A stretch of DNA of 64,000 nt, taken from Mansonella perstans. Taxonomy: Eukaryota; Nematoda; Chromadorea; Rhabditida; Onchocercidae. This document shows positions 44,691 through 57,700 of this stretch, one piece after another; the stretch's first letter is position 1, and each line of letters starts with the position of its first letter. Location: assembly GCA_037074765.1 (NCBI GenBank), contig JBAMDO010000207.1, positions 34,683 to 98,682 of the forward strand. Direction: 5' to 3'. A model generated the notes under the pieces. The model saw only the letters and a program-made list of their open reading frames with translations, was not told the origin of the DNA and did no database searches. The translations under genes were made by a program, and so were the position numbers.

Positions 44691-47589
44691 TATTACTACC
44701 ACTGTTATTATCTTTATGTTACTCTACCCATTACTGCTGTTATTACCTTTACTGTTTACCACTTGAAATTGGTTTTTTTGAATAAAAATACAAATAAACT
44801 TTTAATTATATCCCACAAATTTCTCATTTATTCTTTGCAAAACTTTTGATCTTTTTTTTCAAAAAAAAATTTTCAGACTAAATTTTTGACAATTTATTTT
44901 TTTTCCCTAAAATTGTAAAAGAGCAAAGGAAGAGAATAGTGGAAAAGGTACTTTTTTCAATCATTGGAAAAAAAATTTTTTTCTTGTCAACAAAAGATTT
45001 TGATGTTTTGAATTGAAGCGAAAAGTGCGAGAGAGAGAGATATGTATATAAGAGAAGGAAAGAGATTTTGTGATGAATGTAAATATTACAAGGACGAATT
45101 TTGAGAGGAAAGAGTTACAGTAGTCAAGGTCCCTGTCCTTATGTCTATTCCTATCCTCATTCCAGTCCTCATTCCAGTCCTATGCCTATCTTCATGCTCA
45201 TTCTTCGTAAAGCAATGTTAAATTAAACGAGGATGCAAGCCTTAGAGTATCGTCATTCTCTCTTAACTGTTATTTATGTTCATTGAAATCATCCAATGAT
45301 TTCAATACTTTCACATTTATAAACATGCATAGAAATGTATAAACATCCATAGACATATTTGTGTAAAAGTCTAAACATTCGAATAAATTTTGATTTTTCA
45401 AAAATACTTATTCATAGGAAGATAGGAGAAAATGAGAAATGAAAGATGGTTGTTTTTAATAGTAGCACCGAAAAGTTATAATGAATAGATTCCAATGAAA
45501 AAAGTAATTGAGTAATAATTTATTAAATGAAATGAGAAATGATTTGAAAATACTTCAAAAGTTATTTGTCATGCATTTCCTAAACTGATATATACTTCTA
45601 TTTCGAAAGAACAAGTAGATTAATACCATAAGATCAGAATTCGGCTAGTAAAGCAGCAAATAATTGATTATTATAGCTATATTTCAAGTTATAATTTTTT
45701 TCCGTAATTTAATCATACATACATTCAAAAAAATCTTTAATTAAATATGTAATAGATGATATTTGAAAATATCACACTATCATCAGTCAGCTGATAAATG
45801 ATAATATTATCGTTAAAAATTTGAATTTTTCCATATCCCTTCCTATTGTTCTCTAATATAACCTAATTAAATAATTGAATTAAATGAATATATCATAGTG
45901 CATTCTTTTCAGAAAAAAAGAAGGAAGATTTGCAAAATAAATGTACTAAACTAATTAGTAATTATCAGAACATTAATATTTGATTACTTAGTAATATAAA
46001 AACTTGAAATGAAGCAAACTTTTTTCATTAAAAAAAGAATTAGAAAAATGTTAATAAGTAAGTTAAAATAGAATGGAGAATTATGATACATTCAGTCTTC
46101 GTCGATATTTCTTCTTTTTCGCTCCCTCTTTTCAAAAATATTCCAAAACACTGAGACTCAAAAAGAAAAAACGAAAATGTAAGGAAGACAAAATTAATAC
46201 TTTATATTTTTATTTCTTGCAAATTTCTTTTTTAAAATTGTCAAATTATTTTCATATTTAACAAACAAAATTCTTTTTGATGAATTTTTTTCTTTTACAA
46301 TTTTTTTTGGACCAAAAAAATTTTTTCATTGTCCCAACATTTTTCATTTTGCAATTCTCCCCTCACATTCCATTTTCTTGTGAATGAGAAATGGATCAGA
46401 TATTACTTAAAAGTTTTTTAGCTCGAAAGGTCAGCAATTACTTTAATGAACTCGTCCATGCTTTTATTTCATTTCATAATGCATGTGAAACGGTCAGCGG
46501 TCATCGGCAAAATTTCTTTCCAATCACTGTTCATAAATGTTGCTGAAAATGAGAGATAAGTGGGATAAAAAAGAAATGTCAGAGGTCAAAGCATCGTACT
46601 TTGGATTTCAAAACAAAAAACTTTCCCATCTCATATTCAAAAAAAAATGCGTAACTTTCAATTAATTGCATCTGCAATTGACACCAATTAATTGTAATTT
46701 GGGAAAGGTTGAAATTAATATTTGTATTTGCTTTATAACATTAGTTTGCTCTTTTTTTGATATCTTAACCAAAAAACTTATATTTTGGGTAACAGGCCTG
46801 AATAAATAATTAATTGGCTTACAATCAACATCTTATTTGCCTTTAGCCTCAGTTCCTCTCATATCCTACATGTAACCATTGATTTATGATTTCACAAATA
46901 ATTAGCACTATGCTAAAGCCTTTCTTAAGCTCATATTGTACTTGAATTTATACTACACATACAACCGATATGATATTTAGATTTGTGAAAACTTTTCATG
47001 TGCATTTAAACTGGTTATTTATCATATTAATATTATATTTATTCATTATTATTAGGTTTATTTAAATTGCTTTCATCACTTAGAGTTTTCGATTTTGTGC
47101 AGTAAGCAAGTAAACAGCTTAGTAACAGCAGTTAGGATTTCAAATTAATATAAGAAAATAGTTTTGAATAAAACCAATGAAATAACTTTGCATAGAAAAG
47201 TAAGAAAATTTTTTGAATAAAATAGAAATAAAATTTTTGCAAATTTTAACACAACTTTCTTCAAGAAGAAGCAAAGAGAAAAGAAAACAACAATAAGACT
47301 TTAATTACGAGTAAATTCTAAAAAAAAAAAAAATTACAATTATTAGTAACAATTTTTTCTTTTTATCTTTAAGAAATTATTTAATTACTTTTTTCGCTAA
47401 TATTTCATTTGAAATCTTTAAATTTATTTCGTTCTCTTTTTTTGAATTATACATGGCAAATGCTCATTCCTTTACTTAATTCATTTTTTTTTTTTTTTTT
47501 GAACTTTACTTTATTCAAAGAGAGAAACTCTTTTAATTTTTTTCGTTTCCTTTTTTTTTTCACCTTCCCTCAACATTCAATCACTTTCC

Positions 47590-47830
47590 TTTTCTGATAC
47601 AGTAATTTCATCGGTGCCAACTTGGGGAAGTATTAAATGATGAAGAGGTTCATGGGAAGAAAGACTTAATCATAAATATCTCGGATTTTACCCCCTATTG
47701 TGTTGGAACATGTGTTGTATGTATGCATGCCAATGTTGTCCTCCCCATTGGTATCTGTCTCCTGATGCGATACAACAATTACCAGATCACTTCAAATACA
47801 ATCAACTATCCGCTACTATCTAGTACTCTC
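47590..47830. other. compositional island with a Cys-rich open stretch
   Basis: In a flank of A/T homopolymers this 240-base piece has average GC. On the plus strand 47644-47823 is open for 59 codons with NMCCMYACQCCPPHWYLSPD and AIQQLPDHFKYNQLSATI before a TAG. A GATACAG acceptor lies at 47602, and two TGA codons separate it from the open part. The opposite strand also gives a protein-like reading (SDLVIVVSHQETDTNGEDN). No family recognised. It could be a constrained non-coding element or relic coding DNA. Confidence 0.25.
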
Positions 47831-47910
47831 GTACGATTAAAGACTAAAAACTACATAATTCACTGTGGGATACCTAAAGTATATATTTGAAAAATACATT
47901 CATGCATGCG

Positions 47911-47940
47911 CACACACGCACACACACACACACACACACA
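47911..47940. repeat. (CA)n microsatellite
   Basis: CA dinucleotide run with one CG interruption, followed by TATATATG. Confidence 0.9.
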
Positions 47941-50900
47941 TATATATGAATAAATATATATAACAAATGATACAGTAATTTTAGGTAGCGTAAACCTATC
48001 GAATCATATTTGATTGAGTGGATGATACTTGAACGGTTCAAATTTAGGTTTATCTGTTACTAGTGGTACTTGAAAAAGGATTGCAATTCATTTTGTTGAT
48101 TGAGAATATCATCTTATTTATGACTGAAAAACAAATTCCGATCATATGCTTTTTTACCGTATACAACTAAAACCTATAAAATATATATATTATCAATAAA
48201 ATTAAAATGTTTTAATTAAACTAATTTTTACTTTTTATCTATTAAGTTTTAATCTTGTTCATTTATAATTTTTGAATTAAGAAAAGAAATACAATTTTTT
48301 GCAAGAAGTTTTTTAATTATTTCTATTTTAAATTATTATTATTATACATTAGAAGAGATAATAAATGAAATGCATTGAAAAAAAATTTCCGATTTTCAAT
48401 TATTTTCCTATATAATCGTGACTGAATAAAATTTCGATTTATAATATGAGTGATTAGTGATATCTCTTCACTAGACTGACATTAAGCTCTGTGAAATTGA
48501 AAAGTGAAAACTTAATCTAAATCAGTAGGTGAAGTTTTAAATTTCCAATTTTGAAAAAGCTGAAATTTTCAATTCACTCAATAAAACACATAATTCATAT
48601 TCATTGTTAAGGCAAGAAATTAATTGATAAAAAATGTAAACATTAATTGATATTTGTAATTTTTAATAATTTTATTCCTGACTCTTTGAAATATTACTAT
48701 TTTTTTCTTCCTCTCTCTCTCTCTCTTTAAGTATTTCATGAAAAATTATTTCATGTCATGAATAAAATTTTGTCATTCTATTCCCTCAAAAGGTAGCAAT
48801 TTCAAATCGGTCAAATTTTCTAATTTGTTGAAAAAAGGAAAAATTAGTCCCTTGCAAATAACCGCGATATATGAAAGCAGATATAGTTGAATTCATCATT
48901 ATTGAGCACGGTGAAAATTTTCAGCTCCGTTACCACTTCCTTCCTCTGTCCAATTTTTCGAAGCTATCGTATCCGTTGCATAGATGATCGGAAACTTTGA
49001 AGTTTTCCAATTGAACAATTTTGGACAATACCTTTAAAATTTGAATAGAATAAGTAAATTTCTTTCAAATAACACCAACGACCGTACATCTTAACAAATT
49101 AAAAATCAGTCTCACTAAATTTATACCTAGTTTTCTTAAGTAGCCAAATAATAAGTGAAAAAAGAAAAGGAAAGAAAAGATAACTACAAATTCAAGCCTT
49201 ACAATCTATCGAATCATAAATAAAAAATTCATTACGAAAATCTATTTTTCGCAAATTTATTAATTAAATAAGACATCAAAGAACAAAAAAAAAGCTGATA
49301 GCCTAAAGAATTTTACAACAAATTTTGGTAGGAAAGTTGAAATCATTAGTAAGCACTAATTAATTATAAATATAATTACTTCCACTATTCAAATTTAATT
49401 TTTTGAAATAAAAAATTTTTGCTTTTTCTTCTAAAACATATTTTAATCAAGCAAGAAGAGATTTTTTCACAAGAAACATTGTCAATTAACTGTTATGGGA
49501 ATAATTTCAACGCTTCCTTACCACCAAATGACAGATGGACATGTCAACGGTGTAACACTTGTGTGATGGGGTGACATTTTACGATTGCGATAAGATTTGG
49601 CCAACGATAATAGGCATAGGAACAATCTGATCATCTATGGACAATTTCAACTGATTTGGCAATTCCTCAAGGACATAGGACAATATCACAGTATATTTAT
49701 ATGTATCAATATATTATATTATGCAATTGTTTGATACATATATGATAATGTCGCAATTTTTTGAGGACACAATAGTTTGTTGAAAAAGTTTGTGAAAAAT
49801 TCCTTCAAGAAAAAAAGTTAAAATAGTGAAGAAAATCACTGATTTAAATTAAATTGTAGTAATTTCAATTAAATAATTTCCATTTCTTACATTCAATAAT
49901 TGCTATATTACACATGACAATAATTCCTTTTGTTAATACTATTACTTAATTAATTTTGACTTAATATTATCAATGATTTATTTGTTGAGATTTGTCAAAT
50001 GCAAGACAAAGCAATTTTAAAAAAAAATATAATTAGCAAAAATAATTGATCACTTAAAAATTAAATATTTTATATATTTAAAATTTCAAATCAAAATTTT
50101 GCACAAGATTCAAAAAATTACAAGGCACTTTATTTTTAATTATTTTGCTAAAATCAAATAAGTTTTGGATATATATGCCTTTAATTAATAACTAATTTTG
50201 AACATAAATATTTTTAATTATTAATTAATTTGGAAAAAAATTTTTTTCTATCATTTACAATCAATGATAAGTAATCAACCTAAAAGACAACATTGGATCA
50301 TTAAAGTTAATCAATATGCAATGAACAGTATCAAGGTACCATCCTATAACTAATTTGAAAGTAAACAGTAGCATGTTGAAAACAGGAATATACTGCATGC
50401 ATATAAAACAGACATGCATGCAACAAATCAGACGACAAAATGACATAAAAATACGGAATGCAATAAATTGGGTGTGGCACTGCACTGCATTGCAGTTAAT
50501 CCATGCATAATTGAGGCTTGCAAAGATATCATCAGTGACTACATAACAAATAAACGAACGAATGAAATTCAAAAACAGTCGATGGAAAAAAAAAAATTCC
50601 AATTTTTTTTTTTTTTTTTCAAAATTTCTCATACATAAAAATTATACGAATTGTTACATGCAATATTTAGCAAAGAAAAGCTAGCAGTGATTAATTGATA
50701 ATTAATAAAATAATTAAGCAAAAAAAAATCAGTTCTTTAAAGCATTTTTGTAAAAGCAAATAAAAAAAACAGCAAGTAAAATTTTTTGGCTAAATTTCTT
50801 TTCCGGTTAATAATATATGACAGAATGAAAAAATGGTAGCTCTTTTTTTTTGTCAGGTAGTTATAATTAATGATAATAAGATAATATAGAATTTATTGAT

Positions 50901-51057
50901 TAATATAGAACTTCTTGATTATATGATTTTTTAATCAAAAATATTATTAAAAATGAATAAAATAGAAGAGACTTAGATAGACGATGATATCTGTACGGAA
51001 TACCAGTGAATTGATCAGTAATTACCATCATTATCTTTATTCGTTATTATAAATATA

Positions 51058-51059
51058 AA

Positions 51060-51104
<45 letters not shown>

Positions 51105-51116
51105 CACACACACACA
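51058..51116. repeat. (CA)n microsatellite
   Basis: About 28 CA units with one break (ACAACAC), followed by TATATAG. Confidence 0.9.
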
Positions 51117-53579
51117 TATATAGATATACATAGACATGTGTGCAAATTATATGTCATTTGAGTTGTGATGGTAATTTAGCCAACTTTCCGGACGGCATTT
51201 TCATTCGTTGGGTATAGATTATCTCTATATATGTGTATATTCTAGTTATCCAGCATATTTATCCAACTAAAACGCATCATCAACACTCCATTCATCTTCT
51301 TCTGTTCATCAGTAAAATTGTCAACCATTTTCAGGTTGATAGTTTTCTTCCGTCTTCTGCATTTTTTTTAAAACTGACCTCTCTCTCTTCTTCAGAATTT
51401 CCTTCGATACTTTTTTGTTATTGATACTTAATTATAGACTATACTATACTATTAATTACATCAAAAGTCAACTTACTTTAATTATTTGGTGACACTTACA
51501 ATTTAAACTATGCTGTAATTTTGAAATATAACATTGCTGACAAATTTTTACAAAAAGTAAAATAAAAATGATAAACAATTGTTGGGATAGTTTATTGAAA
51601 TTATTAAAGTTTGAATTAGTAACTAAATTTGGAGAAAATTTAATTGCTAATAATTCATTTGAATTTATTGTCTTTCGTCGTACTAAAACATCCAAAATCA
51701 GTTATGTTACTAAATACTGGGAAAAACGATAGGATGTGTCACGAATTTGGTGACAAATGTTTTTAAAATGGAATCGATTATTTATTTTTTTTCATAAAAA
51801 GAAGCATAAAATTCCTTACTGTTCATATCTATTTTTTTTGATATACTTTTTAATCAGGTAAATTTTTTTATGCTATTTTATTCGTTTATTCACTTATTAA
51901 CCAATTAATTAGTTATTCTATTGTTAGAAAATTATTCTTTGCTTTAGACATTCATTCATTACAATGACGGAATGAAAGGAGAAGGAAGATTACTTTGCTA
52001 AATTACTTTAACTTACTGCAAATGAAAAGCAACGAAGTAACAATATTATCAGAAAACTAAATGGTATCTAAATTAATTTATTGAAATTGATCATTAATTA
52101 ATCGATTTATAACGAAATTTTGTAAAATGATTTAAAAATTAGCGGAAATATTCCAGACAACGATACTCATTAATGAAGGAGAAACTTTCTTTCATTAATT
52201 ATTGATAGATTAGGAAGTCATTGAAAAATTGATCCAGTAATTAAATTCGAATTTTCAAAAAAGCAACAATAAAAGTGAAATTTTAGAGATGTGATGAAAC
52301 ATTCAACGTCTTATGGTTGATCAATTTGAATTCATGCAAATTTTAACCAATCAAAATGCAACACGCGCATTTTCAATGAAGCAGTACATTGCTTGATACT
52401 TGGAGAAGTGATGCCGAAGATGTATTTTTGAAGTGAGAAGTGAAATTAAGAAAATGAAAGTATAAATTATGCTCAAATTAACATTAAATTTATTCAATGA
52501 TAGAAATAATAATTATGACGTAGCCAAAGATAGATGTTAATTTGTTTGTGGATGAAATAATTTCCTGGAAGAAGTTACAAAACGATAATTTATCAATTTA
52601 AAGGAAATGAATTTTTGAACAGTCGTAAAAAATTTAGAAAGTTAAATTTCTAAACTGCAAAAATTGTCCAAATAAAAAAAAATATTTTCTGCAGGAAAAT
52701 ATTTTTTTAAAAGTTTTATTTATTTAATTTTGAATTTTTTCAATGTGTAATAGCAGCTTTTGAATGGAATAACAGATGACTAGCAAATTGTCACCATTTT
52801 ATGAAAAACGAATTTTTGCATTTTTTTTTTTCCATTCAATTTAATAAACTTGATTGAATCTTCCGAAGAAGATAGTAGTAGATTTCTAAAATGTATAAAG
52901 TTTACTAAAATATGTTTGGATAATCCATGCGAGATGCTGATTGAATTATAAGTCAAGAAGTAAGGATTAATTAATAATCATTGTAATTAAGAAAATAAAA
53001 AAGATTAGCAAAAAGAACATTTTAATGAATATATTTTAGTTTTTATGAATGTATTTTAGTTCCCCATTAATAAAAATTAATTTTATATATTTTCCTCTTC
53101 ATTTATTCCATCACTTTATGTTGTCTTTATGAAAGAATTAACGTGCACACTAAAAAGTGCCAATTTGCTTAATTAGCATTTTTATCCTCAAAGCTGTTCA
53201 CAGTTATTAAAATTTAAATTATAATTTAAGAATTTTTCTTTATTTTAATCACAGTGGCATGAAGTTCATGTTTTTGAAGTGTTTTTTTTCTTTTTTTTTG
53301 TCTTAGATGATTAAATGAAATCAATGAAAAATTTTTTCTGGTTTATTTTATTTGTTTATATAAATAAGTTTGTTAACGTTTGTTAACGTGAATAAGTTAC
53401 GTGTTAATTAATCTTTATTGTAGCATCACGTGACGTCTTATTTTTTATTTCGTGTATTTATAAATGGAATATATTTATAATATATATACATACATATATG
53501 AAAAGTATACATATAAAGAATAAAATAAAATAAAATAAATTTTAATATTCTTACATGCATTTCATGTATCTCAAATTCA

Positions 53580-54200
53580 TACAAACGTAATGTATCTGTC
53601 TGTGTATGTCGTGTAGTATGCCTGCATATGTATGGATGTATGGGTGTGCATGTATGTCTGTATACATGTGTCTCTGTGTGCACGCCTTGTCCACTAAGTC
53701 ACTTCAAGGATGTGTATCGGACTGCATATATACGCACATATGTCAGCATGAAATTATATTTCAAACTTTTTTTTCAATGTTTTTTTTTATCAACAATTTT
53801 TAAGATATAATTGTTTGTTTACGTGAATAAGTTGCGTATTAATCACGTCTGTTGCAACGTTCTGTGTTATATATATATGCTATGCATTGTCCTATACGTT
53901 ATATACGTGTTATGTGACATTTTGTTGTTATAAATATGTGACATAAAAATACGAATAAGCATAATTTCCTAACAAAATGCATGTTATTTATAGTTATGCA
54001 TTATGCATTCACGTATATCTCATATTTAATTATATTCACATATTTACTTATAATCATGCATTCATTTTTTTTTGTTCATTTGAACTGATACATTTACGTA
54101 GTAGATATGTATGTTACACACACACACACCTGTTCTACTATTATGCTTCATATACTTACGTATATGTTTATATGTATATATTTATGCATGATGTATGCCA
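53580..54200. repeat. TG/CA-TA simple-sequence region with a flanking direct repeat
   Basis: TGTATG/CATACG-rich sequence. ACGTGAATAAGTT(A/G)CGT(G/A)TTAAT occurs at about 53389-53412 and again at about 53820-53843, in direct orientation. Confidence 0.5.
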
Positions 54201-54783
54201 TACGTAAATGTATGTAATATTATATTCGTATTCAGTAAAAGCCGTAAAATCAGCGTAAAAGAGACGTAAATAGTGGCGAATGAATAAATGGGGGACAGAT
54301 CAGTGATATATTGCAGGGAAGAAATGCGGTAGTTTGATTGAGTGAATGGGTATGCTGCCTTGGGCAGGTAGAACCAATCAGAGGAGGAGCAAATTCAGTA
54401 GGCGGTTCATATTACCTTCTCTTTTCCTCATACTCTTCTTCACTTTTGCTTGCCCTTCTCGTCTTTCTGTACCCATCATACTACTTTTGCATTTGTCGTA
54501 CAATTGTTGGAGGATAGCTTTAGACAATCACATCACATCTTTTCAAAATCCTTTTCCTCTCTTTTTTTTCAAATAGGTAAATACATTACATCAATCTATA
54601 TTTATATCTATTCATGTCTATTTATATGAATATATATTTGTATATTTATATATGTATGTGTGTGTGTGTGTGTGTATGTGTGTATGTGTATGTATATGTA
54701 TATATGTATGTATAAGAGGGACACTGTAGTTGGAGCATATTGAATGCATTTGATGGGTGAATGGGTATGTACAACTACTGAAA

Positions 54784-57700
54784 ATGTCTCTTTCTTCATC
54801 TTCATCATCATCAACATCATCATTGAGGCACAGCAACAATAAGGACGTACCTCTGCAAACGTATCATCAACTATCTTCACAAATTGCCAGTTTAAGCTTA
54901 CCAATCACTAATAAAAGTTCTTCTTCTACAGATTTATCAATTTCAACAACAGCAACTGCAACAACAAGAGCAGCAATCGAAAAAGGAATTGAAATTCAGA
55001 AAGAAGAAACGATAATTGATAGTGGAATAAGCCTAGCATTACTATCATCATCATCATCGTCATCAGTATCATTATATATGGATATGGATCAAAAACCACC
55101 ATCATTCCATGATTATGGTACGAGAACATCCGGAGCATCACAACAGCAACCACCACAACCACCACAACCCCCGCAACCACCAGCAGCACCACAACCACAA
55201 TCACTTTATAGTGTTGGCCCATCGAATTGTTACAATCCGTTGCAGTCATCAACTAGTACAGCGGGTAGTAGTCATGATTTTACCCGTGGAGCTGCTGTTA
55301 CACCGATGTCACCGTATTTTTATCAGAATACATTTCCGACATCAGCATCAGCAGCAGTTGCTGTAGCTGCAGCTGCAACCGTATCAGGTACACCATATGG
55401 TAGTGCTGCAACCGGTACTGCTCCTCATTTTATGTATCATCAGCAATCAGCTAGCTCACCGGAAGGTAATTATATTGTAACAAAAATAAATGTCTAATTT
55501 ACCTGAAAGGTAGACAAAAAGACAAAAGAAAAAATGCGACAATCACTAATTTACACTATTTACATCAACAAGTAATAATAATAACAGTAATAATCATTTG
55601 ACAAGATGGTTATAAATTATGGAAATTACAGGTAGTACCTTGTATTAATGACGATAATGTTGTTAGTGATGATCATGATGATGATAGCGTTGATAATGAT
55701 GATCATTAGGATAATTAGAGTAATAATGCCTTGGGATCTACCCTTCTTTCCTCTCCCGCCCTCTCATTTTATTTCTAAATGCTTCAATGTTTCCATTTTC
55801 CCTAGATCGAATCGGTACGACTTGGCTCGAAAATCTTTCTTTGCTTTATAATTATTGGTTATTTATTCAAATTATAATCAACTAATCTAAAGCAATAACT
55901 GGCAATCTTTTCGCTGTTTTTTTTCTTTTTAACGCCTAACCATTAAAAAACATTTGCTCCTTTCTTATCTCCAAAATCCTCCAGAAATTTCTTCGACTCT
56001 ATCAGAATTATTAAAATGCAACTTAACTGTCAATTCATTGTCATTTCGTTCAATACTCACAGCAATACCATAAATGATTCATTTTAAAAAAAAGCAAATT
56101 TTTGAAATAATCATTTAAAGATGATTAGCAAATCAGGTTGGTCAACTGAATTCAATGTTGTTCATGATTGTAATTCATTATTGATCAATTAGCTCACTTT
56201 GATTTATCTCTTACATTTGAGAATTTCTTGAAGTAATTTTTTTTCTTTCCCAATGAATTTCAACTTAGATATAACTTCTTAATTCTTGATGTGAAAACGA
56301 AAATGCTGAAGACGTCACTGTTAAATGGTAAGAATCTCTAGAAATATTAATGAATTAATTATATGATATTGCGGATAATTTCTTTCAGAATTATTTTTGA
56401 TTTAATTCCTATCAATAAGATTAAACTCCTTGGTAGTTGGGAAATTTTAGCAAATTCTTTTCCCTTACCTTTTTTTCATTTTCTTCCAATCTTCCCATTC
56501 ATTTTTCTTTTTTAAAAGAGAATTTAAAAGAGGATACTCTAATTATGAAATTATTACGGCAATAAATTAATGAAAATACATTTGAACCTTGACATTCCTC
56601 AATTAATGCTTAGTATTAATTTTAACTCTTTGCTAAAAATTCAATGTTTTTTTACGTTCACATTTTTTCTGTCAAAATATTTAAATTTTTGTTTTAATAA
56701 TATACGATGAATAATAAGTATTAATTTTAAATTATTCAAGGAGGAATTCGAAAAAAAATTGCAAGGCCTTTGGAACTACTAATAAAATTTTTAATTAATT
56801 AATCCTTCAATCGTTTACGGTATTTATATATTAGTGCTATATTGTTATTTGTTAGTATTTCAAAATGAAATATTAGAGTCTACTGTGGTTATGCTATATT
56901 TTTTCCATTTAGCTTAAAATATTAAAATTTAAGCCAAAAAAAATTTCTTTACCCGTTGATATTTTTGTATTATAGTTTTAGAGCATTCAACAAAAATTAT
57001 CGAAGGTGGGGAAGTTAGGATTAATGGCAAAGGTAAACGTGTACGGAAACCTCGAACCATTTATACGAGTTTACAACTGCAAGAATTGCAGAAAAGGTTT
57101 CACAAGACGCAGTATTTGGCGCTGCCGGAACGTGCCGAGCTTGCTTCCAGATTGGGACTTACGCAAACACAGGTAAGTTAATTAGGAAATGGAAATTCGT
57201 TATTAAATTTATATCAAAAATAAATACGCTAACGTTCTATACAAAATGTGACAATAAAATTATAACATTACGGACAAGTTAATTAATTATTACTTCAGTG
57301 ATTAATGATCATTTTTACGTCAATAAATCGATTGATTTCTCGTGATTGCATTAAAACCTTCAAAGTAGAAAACTTGTATTAACTCATTCAATGACTCTTT
57401 ATATCGAATATTTTAATTACGAATATATTAATTTATTATTATAAATTGATTAAGTTTCATTTATTTTAAATCTGAAGAATTTTTATACATATTTGTTATT
57501 TTGACATACTTTTTCTCGCAACTACGCAATATACATTTTCCTGCTTTCAATTCGTCAATCAAATTTAAATTAAGTAATTAAACTTAGTTTTATTTAATCA
57601 ATTTTCGCATTTTGTCAAATTTTCACAGTTTTTATTGCTTCTAAAAATTTTTTTCCTTACATAAAATAAAAGATCAAAAATGTACCAAATTTTGACTTAC

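Larger units (their letters stand above)
33353..54783. other. 21-kb gene-free region upstream of the Distal-less homologue
   Basis: Frames are closed or low-complexity apart from one island at 47590-47830. The region is rich in poly(T)/poly(A) and in di- and trinucleotide repeats. As the 5' flank of a homeobox gene it may hold enhancers, but I can point to no specific element from one sequence. Confidence 0.6.

Noticed and set aside
50261..50632. 123-codon minus-strand open frame
   Set aside because: Starts and ends in homopolymer-rich DNA, no recognisable motif, and composition like its surroundings.
54926..55252. Antisense open frame opposite Distal-less exon 1
   Set aside because: Shadow of the low-complexity coding exon; the sense frame has the homeobox continuation.
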